Source: Eulemur rufifrons
Lineage: Eukaryota > Chordata > Mammalia > Primates > Lemuridae
Reading direction: 5' to 3'
DNA: 64,000 bases
NCBI RefSeq assembly: GCF_041146395.1
Contig: NW_027182957.1
Coordinates: 288,501 to 352,500 of the forward strand
A model generated the notes under the pieces. It saw only the letters and a list, made by a program, of their open reading frames with translations. It did not search any database and was not told the origin of the DNA. Made by a program: the position numbers and the translations under genes. Positions 49,226-60,811 of the stretch are shown here, in pieces (the first letter of the stretch is position 1; the number at the start of each line of letters is the position of its first letter).

Positions 49226-49420
49226 TTAGTTTAAGGGCACAGGACCTGTTTAATCTATGGTGAGAGTGGTGCACAGGGTCGCTGCGACACAACACCACCG
49301 TACGCTGCGCCTTGGGCCAAGACCTACATACAGGACTCAGGTGGAGCCTCTTCTCACGCATGACATGGCTGTATTGTAGGCTTGGTTAACTCTGAGAATG
49401 GAAGAAGTGTCAGAAATCGG
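49226..49420 (-). repeat. B cassette 6, beside the orientation switch
   Basis: The last G-oriented cassette; complete through GGAAGAAGTGTCAGAAATC. About 15-25 bases after it the strand bias reverses. Its distal half (GGGCACAGGACCTGTTTAAT, GGTGAGAGTGGTG) reappears inverted at 49,549-49,592. Confidence 0.85.
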
Positions 49421-49447
49421 GTTAGGGCTGGCTGTAGGTGTTTTTAA
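49421..49447. other. TTAGGG-to-CCCTAA switch (fusion-type polarity)
   Basis: Sequence runs GGGTTAGGGCTGGCTGTAGG, then TGTTTTTAACCCCTAACCC. G-rich DNA lies to the left and C-rich to the right on the same strand, the polarity that end-to-end telomere fusion would give. Only about one and a half TTAGGG-like hexamers lie on the left side before cassette B, so long terminal repeats are not preserved on that side. There is no recognisable insert. Confidence 0.8.
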
Positions 49448-49548
49448 CCCCTAACCCTAACACTAACCCCCTAATCCTAACCCTAACACTAACCCCAAGG
49501 TTAAATCTAACCTTAACCCCTACGACAACCCTAACCCTAACCCTAACC

Positions 49549-49592
49549 CCTCTCACTGTAGAATAAACAGGTCCTGTGCCCTTAAACTAACC
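49549..49592 (+). repeat. Half B cassette
   Basis: Only the distal part of B is present: CTCTCACTGTAGAATAAACA, GGTCCTGTGCCCTTAAAC. The upstream two thirds are missing and replaced by about 100 bp of CCCTAA variants leading back to the orientation switch. This truncation supports a rearrangement breakpoint close to 49,440. Confidence 0.8.
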
Positions 49593-50105
49593 ACTAAATC
49601 TAAGCCCTAACATCAACCCTAACCTCTGACCCTAAACCTAAGCCCTGAGCCTAAAGCCCAACACTAACTCTAAACTCTTACCCTAAAGCTAATCCCTAAC
49701 CCTAATGCTAACCTCTAAACGTAACCCTAACTGTGAACCCTAAACCTAACCCTAACCTCGAGCGCTAACCATAGCACTTAACTCTAACCCTAAACCTAAC
49801 ATGAACCCTTAATCCTAACACTAACCCTAACCCTAACTCTTAACTTTAACCCTGACTGTTAACCCTCACACTAACCTTTAAACCTAACCTTAATCGTAAT
49901 CTTTAACCCTAAACCTAATATTTAACCCTAATCCTGTACCAAACCCTAAACCCTAACCTTAAACCTAACCATAAACCTTAACCCTGAACCTAACTGTAAC
50001 GGTTAAAACTAAGAGTAACCTGTAACGCTACCCGTAACCCCTAACTCTAAGCCTTCACCCTAATACTAACCTTGATCCTTAACCCGAACCCTAACCCTAA
50101 CCCTA

Positions 50106-50316
50106 AATCTAATTCTCAGTCTTCTTGCTTTCTTAGAGTTTAGAAAGCCTACAATCCTCCCATGCCATGCGTGAAAGGAGGCTCTTCCACTGTGTCCTGA
50201 ATGAACCGCTGGGGCCCATAACCAGAGTACGATAGAGTGGGTTCCTGGTGACAATCCCAGCCCCCTAACCCCCCCCCCCGCCTAATGCAGACAAGGCCCG
50301 TGCCCTAAGCATAAAC
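50106..50316 (+). repeat. A cassette
   Basis: A skeleton with CTGAATGAACCGCTGGGGCC in the centre and an eleven-base C run near 50,269-50,279. The pyrimidine-tract segment CTTCTTGCTTTCTTAGAG is intact. Confidence 0.85.
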
Positions 50317-50542
50317 TCTACACCTCACCCAAAACTCTAACCCTGAAAATAACATTTAACCCTGATTCTATTGCTCACCTTAGAATGTAAACCTCACCGT
50401 AACCTGAACTTTAACCTCTTATCCTAACGTTAATGCATAACACTTACCCTGAGATTAACCCCTATCCCATAATTCTAACCCTATCTCCTAGTCATAACTG
50501 TGACAACTAATCCCTAACCCTAATTCTAAACCACTAACACTA

Positions 50543-50588
50543 ACTGTTACCCTACGTAGTTACTGTTACGGTAACCTACTGTTACCCT
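50543..50588. other. Local fold-back insertion in hexamer DNA
   Basis: CTACGTAGTTACTGTTACGG followed by TAACCTACTGTTACCC stands where related copies have CCGTAACCCTACCTACAACC. It contains TACGTA, GTTACGGTAAC and two copies each of ACTGTTAC and its partial reverse complement. This looks like a short templated insertion copied from the opposite strand. Confidence 0.6.
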
Positions 50589-51478
50589 AACACTGAACCT
50601 AACCCTTACTCCTAACGCCAAAGCTATGGCTAAAAATAATGCTAACCCTTGACCCTTTACCCTAACTCCTAACCCTAACCCTAATCCTAACCACTAAACC
50701 CAACCTTAGCTCTTAACCCTAACCCTAAACCTTACCCTGACGCCTAGACCTAACACTAACACTAAACTAACACCTAACCCTAATCATAACCCCTAAAGCT
50801 AACCCTAACCCTGAACCCTAAACCTAACTCTAACACTTAATACTAACTATATCCCTAACCCCTAACCCCAACCCTAACCCTAACCGTTAACCCTCACCCT
50901 AACCCTTAAACCGGACCCTAACACTAAATCTTAACCCTAAAGCTACGCCCAACCCTTAACCATAATCCTATCCCTTAACCCTAAACCTAACCCCTAACCC
51001 TAAACCTAACACTAACCCCAATCCTAATTCTAACCATAGCCCTTAATACATCACTACGCCTAACCCCTAACCCTAACCCTAACCCCTAATGCTAACCCTA
51101 ACACTGAACCCTAAACCTAACCCTATCCCTAACCCTTAAACATAACTCTATCCCTAACCAATAATCCTAAGCCTAATCTTTAACCCTCACCCTAGAGCTT
51201 AACTCAAACCGTAACCCTAAGCCTAAACCCCAACCCTAACACTTAACACAAACCCTAAGCCTAAACACTTAACGCCAATCCTATCCTTTAACCCTAACAC
51301 TAACCCTGATGCCTAATCCTAACCCTAACACTAACCCCAACCATAAATCTAACCCTAGCCCCTAACGCAAAACTAACCCCTAACCCTAACACTAACCCTA
51401 AATCCTAGTCCCTAACCACTAAACCTCACTTGAACCCTAACCCCTAACACCAAACCCTTAACCCTAACCATAACCCTA

Positions 51479-51671
51479 TTTCTCACACTACTTCCATTCT
51501 CAGAGTTAACCAAGCCTAAAATACAACCATGCAATGCGTGAGTAGAGTTTCCGCATGAGTCCTGCAAGTAGGTCTGGGCCAAAGGCCCAGGATCCGATGG
51601 TGTAGTGTCGCATGGAAACATTCTGCACCCTTCTCACCATAGATTACACAGGTCCTGTACCCTTAAACTAA
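51479..51671 (+). repeat. B cassette 7
   Basis: B skeleton in C orientation: TTTCTCACACTACTTCCATT, CTCAGAGTTAACCAAGCC, GAGTCCTGCAAGTAGGTCTG, a GGGCCAAAGGCCC element and CACCATAGATTACACAGG. It has a private GAGTAGAGTTTCCGCATGAG. Mirror partner about 44,223-44,417. Confidence 0.85.
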
Positions 51672-52179
51672 CCGCCAAATCAAAGCCCAAACACTGACCC
51701 TAACCCCTAACCCTACCTAAGCCCTGACCCTAATGCCCAACACTAACACTAAACGCTTACCCTAAACCTAACCCCTAAATGTAACCTTAACCATGAACCC
51801 TAAACCTAACCCAAACCCCTAACCCTAACCATAACACTTAACTCTAACCCTAAACCTAACATGAACACTTAACCCTAACCCTAACCCATAAACCTAACAC
51901 TTAACCTTAACCCTAACCGTTAACCCTCACACTAAACCTTAACCCTAACCCTAATCCTAATCTTTAAGCCTAAACCTAGCACTTAACCCTTACCCTGTAC
52001 CAAAACCTAACCGCTAATCTTAACCCTAAGCTTAAACCTTAAAGCTTAACCCTAAACCTAACTGTAACTGTTAAACCTAACACTAACCTTTAACCCTGAC
52101 CCTAACTGAAACCCCTAACCCTAAGCCCTCACCATAACAGTAACCTATATTGCTAACCCTAACCCTAATCCTAGCCCTA

Positions 52180-52385
52180 AATTTAATTCTCAGACTTCTT
52201 GCTTTCTCAGAGTTTACAAAGCCTACAATCCTCCCATGCCATGTGTAGAAGGAGGCTTGGCCACTGTGTCCGGCATGAAACCAAGGGGCCCATACCCAGT
52301 GTATGATAGAGTGGCTTCCGGCATCTATCCCAGCCCTCTAAGCCCCCTCCTAGAGCAGAGAGGGCTCGTGATATAAGCATAAACA
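52180..52385 (+). repeat. A cassette, diverged
   Basis: A skeleton with several private changes: GAGTTTACAAAGCC, GTAGAAGGAGGCTTGGCCAC, GTGTCCGGCATGAAACC and a distal GAGCAGAGAGGGCTCGTG replacing GCAGACAGGGCCCGTG. Confidence 0.8.
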
Positions 52386-53228
52386 CTACCCCTCACCCAT
52401 AACCCTAACCCTGAACATCACAGCTCACCCTGATACTATTGCTCACCTTAACACATCAACCTCACCATAACTCTAACTTGAACCTGTTATCCTAACGTTA
52501 ATGCATAAGACTTACCCTAAGAACAACCCCTATCCCTTAATTCTAACCCTAACTCCTAGCCACAATTGTAACACCTAATCCCTAAGGCTAATTCAAAACT
52601 GCTAAACATTACCTTATCCCTACAAACTAACCCTAACCCTAACCGCTAACCCTAACCGTACACCTAAAAATAACCGTAACACTTGACACTTAACCCTAAC
52701 CCTTAACCCTGATCCTAATCCTAACAATTAAACCTAACCCTAACTCTTAAGCCTAACACTAACACGTACCCTAATGCCTAGACCTAACCCTAAGAGTAAA
52801 CGTAACCCCTAACCCTAACCCTAATCCCTAATGCTAACCCTAACACTGAACCCTAATCCTAAGCCTTAAACCTAACTCTATCCTTAACCCATAACCCTAG
52901 CCCTAACCGTTAACCCCACACTAACCCTTAACTCGAACTGTAACCCTAACCCTTAAAACTAAACCTAACACTTAACGCTAACCCTAAGCCTTAACGCTTA
53001 ACCCTTATCCTATCCCTTAACCCTAACCCTAACCCATAACGCTAACCCTAACCCCACTCTAAATCTAACCCTAGCCCCTAACCCAACCCTAACCCCTAAG
53101 CCCTAACCCTATCACTAAACCCAACACCTACTCCCTAACCCCTAATCCTCACTCGAAGCTTAAGCCCTAACCCTAAGCCCTCTCCCTGACTAATCTTCAT
53201 CCCTAACCCTAACCATAATCCTAACCCT

Positions 53229-53436
53229 AAATCTAATTCTCAGACTTCTTGCTATCTCAGAGTTTTAAAAGCCTACAATTCTCCAAAGCCATGCGTGAAA
53301 GCTGGCTCTGCCACAGTGTCCTGCATGAAACCCAGGAGCCCATACTCTGTGTACAATAGAGTGGGTTCCCGGGGACAATCACAGCCCCCTAACTCCCCCT
53401 GCTAGTGCTGACAGGGCCCATGCCCTAAGCAAAAAC
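53229..53436 (+). repeat. A cassette
   Basis: A skeleton with GCTATCTCAGAGTTTTAAAA, GAAAGCTGGCTCTGCCACAG and GTGCTGACAGGGCCCATGCC. Some features (TTTTAAAAGCC, CTGGCTCTGCCACAGTG) approach the gamma subtype. By order it pairs with 42,411-42,623. Confidence 0.8.
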
Positions 53437-54242
53437 CCTGCACCTCACCCATAACCCTAACCCTGAACATAACACCTAACCCTGATGTTATTGTTCACCT
53501 TAACACGTAAACCTCACTGTAACCCTAACTTTAACCCCTATCCTAATGTTATTGCATAACACTTACCCTAAGAACAAACCCTATCCCTTAATTCTAAGCC
53601 TAACTCCTAGCATAACCGTAACACCTAATCCCTAACCTTAATTCTAAACTGCTAAACATTACCTTCACCCTACAAACAACCCTAACACTAACCCTAACTC
53701 TAACCGCTAACCCTAACCCTAACCATTACCCTGATCATAATCCTAACAATTAAACCTAACCCTAATTCTTAACCCTAACACGAACCATTACCATAATGCC
53801 TAGACCTAACCCTAACTGTAACCCTAACCCCTAACCCTAACCCTAACCGCTAATGCTAACCCTAACCCCGAACCCTAAACCTAACCCTAACCCTATCCCT
53901 TAAAGCTATTACTATCCCTAAACCATTACCCTAATCGCAACTGTTAACCCTCACTCTCACCCTTAACTTGGACCGAAACCCTAACCCTTAACCCTAACCT
54001 TAACCCTTACTGCTAATCTTAAGCCTTCACCCTTTACCTTAATCCTATCTTGTAAGCCTAACCCTAACGCTGACCCCTAACCCACCTGAACATTAACCCT
54101 AAACCTAAATCTAACGCTAGCCCCTTACAAAAACCTAACACCTAAGCCCTGACACACTAATCCTAACTTCTAATTCCTAACCACTAAACTTCACTCAAAC
54201 CCAAACCTCTAACCCCAAACACATAACCCTAACCATAACCCT

Positions 54243-54435
54243 AATTCTCACACTTCCTTTGTTCTCAGAGTTGACCAAGCCTACAATAGAGCCATGCCAC
54301 GAGTGAGAAGAGGCTCTGCCTGAGTCCTGCATGTAGGTCTGGGCCCAAGGCCCAAGTACGATGGTGTGGTGTTGAGGCGACCCAGTCTGCACCCTTCCCA
54401 CCATAGATTAAACAGAGCATGTGCCCTTAAACTAA
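54243..54435 (+). repeat. B cassette 8
   Basis: B skeleton with CTTCCTTTGTTCTCAGAGTT, CCACGAGTGAGAAGAGGC and GGGCCCAAGGCCC, ending CAGAGCATGTGCCCTT. It is followed at about 0.5 kb by the beta A copy, matching the spacing of the G-block B2/beta pair. Confidence 0.85.
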
Positions 54436-54937
54436 CCACTAAATCTAAGCCCTAACACTAAACCTAAATCCTAACCCTAAACCTCGGCCCTTATCCTAAC
54501 GCCCAACAGTAACACTAAACACTCGCCCTAAACTTAACCCGTAACCCGAACCCCTAAATGTAACCCTAACCATGAACCCTAAACCTAACCCTAACCTCTA
54601 GCCATAACCATAACACTTAACTCTAAACCTAAATGTTACACGAAGCCTTATTCCTAACCCTAAGCCCAACCCTAACCCTTAATCTTGAAACTTACCATTA
54701 ACCCTCACACTAACCCTTAACCCTAACCCTAATCCTAATCTTTAACCATAAAGCTAACACTGAAGCCTAACCCTGTGCCAAACGATAAAACCAAACCTTA
54801 ACCCTAACCCTGAAACTTAACCGTAAACGTAACTGTAACTGTTAAAAATAACACAAACATTTAACCCTAACCCCTAACCCTAAGAGCCCACCCTAACACT
54901 AATCTTCCTCGATAAACATTACCATAATCCTACCCCT

Positions 54938-55150
54938 AAATCTAATTGTCAGACTTCTTGCTTTCTCAGAGTTTAGAAAGCCTAAAATCCTCCCATGCCA
55001 TGAGTAAAAGGGGGCTCTACCACTGTGTCCTGCATGAAACCCAGGAGCCCATATCCAGCGTACGATAGAGTGGGTTCCCGGGGACAATCCCATCCCCCTA
55101 ACCCCAGCCCCCCGCCCAGTGCAGACAGGGCCTGTACGCTAAGTATAAAC
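54938..55150 (+). repeat. A cassette, beta subtype
   Basis: Marked by CCATGAGTAAAAGGGGGCTC and GCCCAGTGCAGACAGGGCC, TGTACGCTAAGTATAAAC. Closest relatives are 58,338 and 61,772 on this strand and 36,769 on the other; this copy keeps CTACCACTGTGTCCTGC where the two later ones have a GCAGCTCTCTCTTGC change. Confidence 0.85.
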
Positions 55151-55469
55151 ACTACCCCTAACAGATAACCCTCACCCTGAACATAGCACCTGACCCTGAT
55201 CCTATTGCTCACCTTAAAACATAAACCTCCCCGTAACCCTAACTTATCCCCTTATCTTAACCTTAATGCATAAAACCCTGAGAAGAAGCCCTATCCCATA
55301 ATTCTAATCCTAACCCCTAGCCATAACCGTAACACCTCATCCCTAATTCTAAAATGCCAACCCTAACCTTCACCCTGCCAACAACCCTAACCCTAACCCT
55401 AACCCCTAACCCTAAGCCCTCACCCTATCACTAATCTTCATCCCTAAACCGTACCGTAATCCTAACCCT

Positions 55470-55677
55470 AAATCTAATTCTCAGACTTCTTGCTTTCTCA
55501 GAGTTTTGAAAGCCTACAATCCTACTAAGCCATGCATGAAAGCCGGCTCTGCCACAGTGTCCTGCAAGAAACCCAGAGGCCCATACACAGCGTACGATAG
55601 AGTGGGTTCCCAGCGACCACAACCGACCCCTAACTTCGATTCCTAGGGCATACAGGGCCCATGCCCTAAGCATGAAC
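55470..55677 (+). repeat. A cassette, gamma subtype
   Basis: Marked by TCAGAGTTTTGAAAGCCTAC, CCTACTAAGCCATGCATG, and CCAGCGACCACAACCGACCC. It follows the beta copy by about 0.5 kb. The minus-strand frame over it is hexamer-derived at its end. Confidence 0.85.
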
Positions 55678-56459
55678 ACTACCCCTCACCCATAACCCTA
55701 ACCCAGAACATAACACCTAACCCTGATCCTACTGCTCACCTTAACACGTAAACCTCACCGTAACCCTAATTTTAACCCCATATCGTAACGTTAATGCATG
55801 ACACCCTGAGAACAAGCCCTATACTGTAATTCTAACCCTAACTCCTAGCCATAAGCATAACACCTAATCTCTAATTCTGAAACACCAACCCTAACCTTAA
55901 CCCTACCAACAACACTAACACTAATCCTAACCCCTTACCCTAACCCTACGCTTAAAAATAACCGTAACCGTTGATCCTTAGTCATAACCCCTAACCTTAA
56001 CCCTAACCCTTAACCCTAATCCCAATCCTAACCATTAAACATAACCCCAACTCTTAACCCTAACTCTAACCTTTACCTTAATGCCTAGAGTTCTAACCCC
56101 AACACTGACCTACAGTTAGAAGTAACACAAACCCCTAATGCTAACCTTAAACCTGAACAATAAACCTAATCCTTAACCATAACACCCTAACCCTAACCCT
56201 AACCCTTAACCCTGACCCTAACCCTATACCTTAACCCTAACCCTGAACCCTAACCCTAAGCCTACCCTTAACCCTAACCCTATCCATTAACCCTAACCGC
56301 TAACGATAACACTTACCCCAACCCTAAACCTACCCCTGGCTCCCTAACCCAGAATTAACACCGAACCCGTAACACTAACTCTACCCCTAACCACTAGCAC
56401 CTAACCCTGACTCGAAACCTAACCCCTAACTCGAAACCTCTAACCCCAACCCTAACCTT

Positions 56460-56653
56460 AATTCTCACACTGCTTCCATTCCTGAGTGAAGCAAGCCTAC
56501 AATACAGCCATGCCATGTGTGAGATGAGGATCCGCCTGAGTCCTGCATGTAGGTCTTGTCCCAGGGCTCAGGGAATGATGTTGTGCTTTCGTGGTGACTC
56601 CGACCGCACCCCTCTCACCGTAGATTAACCAGGTCCTGAGCCCTTAAACTGAC
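56460..56653 (+). repeat. B cassette 9
   Basis: B skeleton with CTGCTTCCATTCCTGAGTG (the usual CAG of the pyrimidine-tract end is CTG here), GAGATGAGGATCCGCCTGAG and GGGAATGATGTTGTGC. Same B subtype as 59,892, 63,325 and the inverted copy at 39,340. Confidence 0.85.
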
Positions 56654-57166
56654 CGCTAAATCTAAGCCCTACCACCAACCCTAACCCCTGACCCTGAACC
56701 TAAGCCCCGAGCCTAAAGCCCAACACTAACTCTAAACACTTACCCTAAACCTAATCCCTAACCCTAATGCTAACCCCTAAACATAACCCTAACCGTGAAC
56801 AGTAAACCTAACCCTAACCTCTAACACAAACCCTAACACATAACTCTAACCCTAAAACTAACCCTAACCCTTAACCCTAAACCTAAACCCTAACCCTAAC
56901 CCTTAACCTTAATCTTAACCGTTAACTCTCATGCTAACCTTTAATCCTAACCCTAATCCTAATCTTCAACCCTAAACCTAACACAACCCTAACCCTGTAC
57001 CAAAACCTAACCCCTCATCTTAACCCTATCCGCAAACCTCAACCCCAACACGAACTGTAACCGTTAAACCTAATAGTAACCTTAAACCGTAACCCTAATC
57101 TGTAACCCTATCCCCTCATCATAACACTACACTTCATCCTGAACCCTAACCGTAATCCTAACCCTA

Positions 57167-57378
57167 AATCTAATTCTCAGACTTCTTGCTTTCTTAGAGT
57201 TTAGAAAGCCTGCAATCCTCCCATGCCATGTGTGAAAGGAGGCTCTACCACTGTGTCCTGCATGAAACCCACGGGCCCATACACAGAGTCCGATACAGTG
57301 GGTTCCCGGTGACAATCCCAGCCCCCTAACCTCCCCCCAGCCTAATGCCGACAGGGCCCGTGCGCTAAGCATAAATGA
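57167..57378 (+). repeat. A cassette, alpha subtype
   Basis: Close to left-array cassettes (GTGCGCTAAGCATAAATG, ACCTTTAACAGATAACCC following) but with ACACAGAGTCCGATACAGTG and AATGCCGACAGGG. It is accompanied by the left-array unit body, so the 3.43-kb module contains a rearranged 1.87-kb unit. Confidence 0.85.
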
Positions 57379-58337
57379 TACCTTTAACAGATAACCCTAA
57401 CCCTGAACATGGCACCTAACCCTGTTCCTATTTCTCCCCTTAACACGTAAACCTCACCGTGAGCCTAACTTTAACCTCTTAGCGTAACGTTAATGCATAA
57501 CCCATTCCCTGAGAACATCCCCTATCCCATAATTCTAACCCTATCTCCTAGTCATAACTGTAACACCTAATGCCTAACCCTAATTCTCCACTGCTAAGCC
57601 TAACCGTAACGCTGCCTACAACCCTAACACTGACAGGAACCCTTAGTTCTAACCCCAAGGCTATGCCTAACAAAAGCCCTAACCCTTCACCCTTCACCCT
57701 AACCCCTAAGCATTACCGTAGCCTTTAACCGTAATCCTAATCCTAACCATTAAACCTAACCCTAGCTCTTAAAGCTAACCCTAAACCTTACCCTCACGAC
57801 TAGACCTAACCCTGACACTAACCTAACACCTAACCCTAACCATAACCCCTAAAGCTAACCCTAACCCTGAACCCTAAACCTAACCCTAACACTGAACCTT
57901 CACTATATCCCTAACCCCTAAGCCTAATCCTAACTGTTAACCCTCACCCTAACACTTAAACTGGACCATAACACTAAACATTAACCCTAACACTAAACTT
58001 TAACCCTAACCATAAGCCCAACACTTAACCCTAATCCTATCCCCTAACCCTAAGCCCTAACCCTAAACCTAACCCTAACCCCAACCCTAACCCTTAATCT
58101 TGACCCTTACCATTAACCCTCACACTAACCCTAATCCTAATCTTTAACCATAAAGCTAACACTGAAGCCTAACCCTGTGCCAAACGCTAAACCCAAACCT
58201 TAACCCTAACCCTGAAACTTAACCATAAACATAACTGTAACTGTTACACCTAACACTAACCTCTAACCCTAACCCCTAACCCTAAGACCCCACCTTAACA
58301 CTAACGCTAACCCTAAACATTATCATAATCCTACCCC

Positions 58338-58550
58338 AAATCTAATTCTCGGACTTCTTGCTTTCTTAGAGTTTAGAAAGCCTAAAATCCTCCCATGCCA
58401 TGAGTAAAAGGGGGCTCTGCAGCTCTCTCTTGCATGAAACCAGGAGCCCATACCTAGCGTATGATAGAGTGGGTTCCTGGGGACAATCCCATCCCCGTAA
58501 CCCCAGCCCGCCGCCCAGTGCAGACAGGGCCTGTACGCTAAGTATAAACA
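58338..58550 (+). repeat. A cassette, beta subtype
   Basis: Beta markers as at 54,938, plus a shared derived segment GGGCTCTGCAGCTCTCTCTT that is also in 61,772 but not in 54,938 or 36,769. This orders the copies: the change arose before the 3.43-kb duplication. Confidence 0.85.
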
Positions 58551-58868
58551 CTACCCCTAACAGATAACCCTCACCCTGAACATAGCACCTGACCCTGATC
58601 CTATTGCTCACCTTAAAACATAAACCTCCCCGTAACCCTAACTTATCCCCTTATCTTAACCTTAATGCATAACACCCTGAGAAGAAGCCCTATCCCATAA
58701 TTCTAATCCTAACCCCTAGCCATAACCCTAACACCTCATCCCTAATTCTAAAATGCCAACCCTAACCTTCACCCTGCCAACAACCCTAACCCTAACCCTA
58801 ACCCCTAACCCTAAGCCCTCACCCTATCCCTAATCTTCATCCCTAAACCGTACCGTAATCCTAACCCT

Positions 58869-59073
58869 AAATCTAATTCTCAGACTTGCTTTCTCAGAGT
58901 TTTGAAAGCCTACAATCCTACTAAGCCATGCATGAAAGCCCGCTCTGCCACAGTGTCCTGCATGAAACCCAGAGGCCCATACACTGCGTACGATAGAGTG
59001 GGCTCCCAGCGACCATCACAGACCCCTAACTTCGCCTCTTAGTGCATACAGGGCCCGTGCCCTAAGCATAAAC
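58869..59073 (+). repeat. A cassette, gamma subtype
   Basis: Gamma markers with a 4-bp loss in the pyrimidine tract (CTCAGACTTGCTTTCTCAG against CTCAGACTTCTTGCTTTCTC), also found in 62,303, and GGGCTCCCAGCGACCATCAC. Confidence 0.85.
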
Positions 59074-59891
59074 CCTACCCCACACCCATAACCCTAACCC
59101 AGAACATAACACCTAACCCTGATCCTACTGCTCACCTTAACACGTAAACCTCACCCTAACCCTAACTTAACCCCTTATCTTAACGATAATGCATGACACC
59201 CTGAGAACAAGCCCTATACCGTAATTCTAACCCTAACTCCTAGCCATAACCATAACACCTAATCCCTAATTCTGAAACGCCAACCCTAACCTTAACCCTA
59301 CCGACAACACTAACACTAACCCTAAAACCCTTACCCTAACCCTACGCCTAAAAATAACCCTAACCATTGATCCTTAGTCATAACCCCTAAAGCTTAACCC
59401 TAACCCTTAACGCTAATCCCAATCCTAACCATTAAACATAACCCTACTTAACCCTAACCCTAACCTATACGCTAATGCCTAGAGATCTAACCCCAACACT
59501 GACCTACAGTTAACACTAACCCTAACCCCTAATCCTAACCTTAAACCTGAACCATAAACCTAACACTTAACCCTAACCCTATTCCTAACCCCCTAACCCT
59601 AACCCTAACTGTTAAGCCTCACCCTAACACTTAACCCTGACTCTAACCCTAAACCTTAACCCTAACCCTGAACCCTAACCCTAAGCCTAACCCTTAACCC
59701 TAACCCTATCCCTTAACCCTAACCCCTAACCCTAACGCTAACCCCAACCCTAAACCTAACCCTGGCCCCCAACCCAGACTTAACACCTAACCCCTAACAC
59801 TAACTCTAAACCTAACCACTAATCCCTAGCACCTGACCCTGACTCGAAACCTAACCCCTAACTCAAAACCCCTAACCCCAAACCTAACCCT

Positions 59892-60086
59892 ATTTCTCAC
59901 ACTACTTCCATTCCCAGAGTGAAGCAAGCCTACAATACAGCCATGCCATGTGTGAGATGAGGCTCTGCCTGAGTCCTGCATGTAGGTTTTGTCCCAAGGC
60001 CCAGGGAATGATGTTGTGCTTTTGTGGTGACTCCGACCACACCCCTCTCACCGTAGATTAACCAGGTCCTGTGCCCTTAAACTGAC
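59892..60086 (+). repeat. B cassette 10
   Basis: B skeleton with ACTACTTCCATTCCCAGAGT, GAGATGAGGCTCTGCCTGAG and GGTTTTGTCCCAAGGCCC. It differs from B9 mainly at the pyrimidine-tract end (CCCAG rather than CCTGAG). Confidence 0.85.
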
Positions 60087-60599
60087 CGCTAAATCTAAGC
60101 CCTACCACCAACCCTAACCTCTGACCCTGAACCTAAGCCCCGAGCCTAAAGCCCAACACTAACTCTAAACACTTACCCTAAACCTAATCCCTAACCCTAA
60201 TGCTAACCCCTAAACGTAACTCTAACCACGAACAGTAAACCTAACCCTAACCTCTAACACAAACCCTAACACATAACTCTAACCCTAAAACTAACCCTAA
60301 CCCTTAACCCTAAACCTAAACCCTAACCCTAACCCTTAACCTTAATCTTAACCGTTAACTCTCATGCTAACCTTTAATCCTAACCCTAATCCTAATCTTC
60401 AACCCTAAACCTAACACAACCCTAACCCTGTACCAAACCCTGACCCCTCATCTTAACCCTATCCGCAAACCTCAACGCCAAAACGAACTGTAACCGTTAA
60501 ACCTAACAGTAACCTTAAACCGTAACCCTAATCTGTAACCCTATCCCCTCACCATAACACTACACTTCATCCTGAACCCTAACCAGAATCCTAACCCTA

Positions 60600-60811
60600 A
60601 ATCTAATTCTCAGACTTCTTGCTTTCTTAGAGTTTAGAAAGCCTGCAATCCTCCCATGCCATGTGTGAAAGGAGGCTCTACCACTGTGTCCTGCATGAAA
60701 CCCACGGGCCCATACCCAGAGTCCGATACAGTGGGTTCCCGGTGACAATCCCAGCCCCCTAACCTCCCCCCAGCCTAATGCCGACAGGGCCCGTGCGCTA
60801 AGCATAAATGA
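60600..60811 (+). repeat. A cassette, alpha subtype
   Basis: Copy of 57,167-57,378 at an offset of 3,433 bp; visible difference at CATACCCAGAGTCCG against CATACACAGAGTCCG. Confidence 0.85.

Larger units (their letters stand above)
35263..49430 (-). repeat. G-rich block: degenerate TTAGGG DNA with A and B cassettes
   Basis: Some 14 kb of degenerate TTAGGG on the given strand, interrupted by one C, ten A and six B cassettes plus an A fragment. Between cassettes I see only hexamer variants. One interval, about 37,150-38,580, carries the body of the 1.87-kb left-array unit in inverted form, recognisable from TTAAGAGCTAGGGTTAGG near 38,196 and CTAGTCGTGAGGGTAAGG near 38,163. Segments 35,690-37,000 and 39,780-41,080 are copies at an offset of about 4.09 kb. 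Confidence 0.9.
56460..59891 (+). repeat. 3.43-kb higher-order unit, copy 1
   Basis: The module B (56,460), A-alpha (57,167), A-beta (58,338), A-gamma (58,869), with hexamer spacers. It is repeated head-to-tail at 59,892 with an offset of 3,432-3,434 bp throughout (for example 57,167 to 60,600 and 58,338 to 61,772). The copies differ by scattered single substitutions only. The same module, inverted and with about 0.6 kb more between beta and alpha, occurs at 36,247-39,526. Confidence 0.9.

Noticed and set aside
50269..50279. Run of eleven C in the A cassette at 50,106
   Set aside because: It lies in the variable C-rich linker of the cassette and is probably slippage or a homopolymer error.
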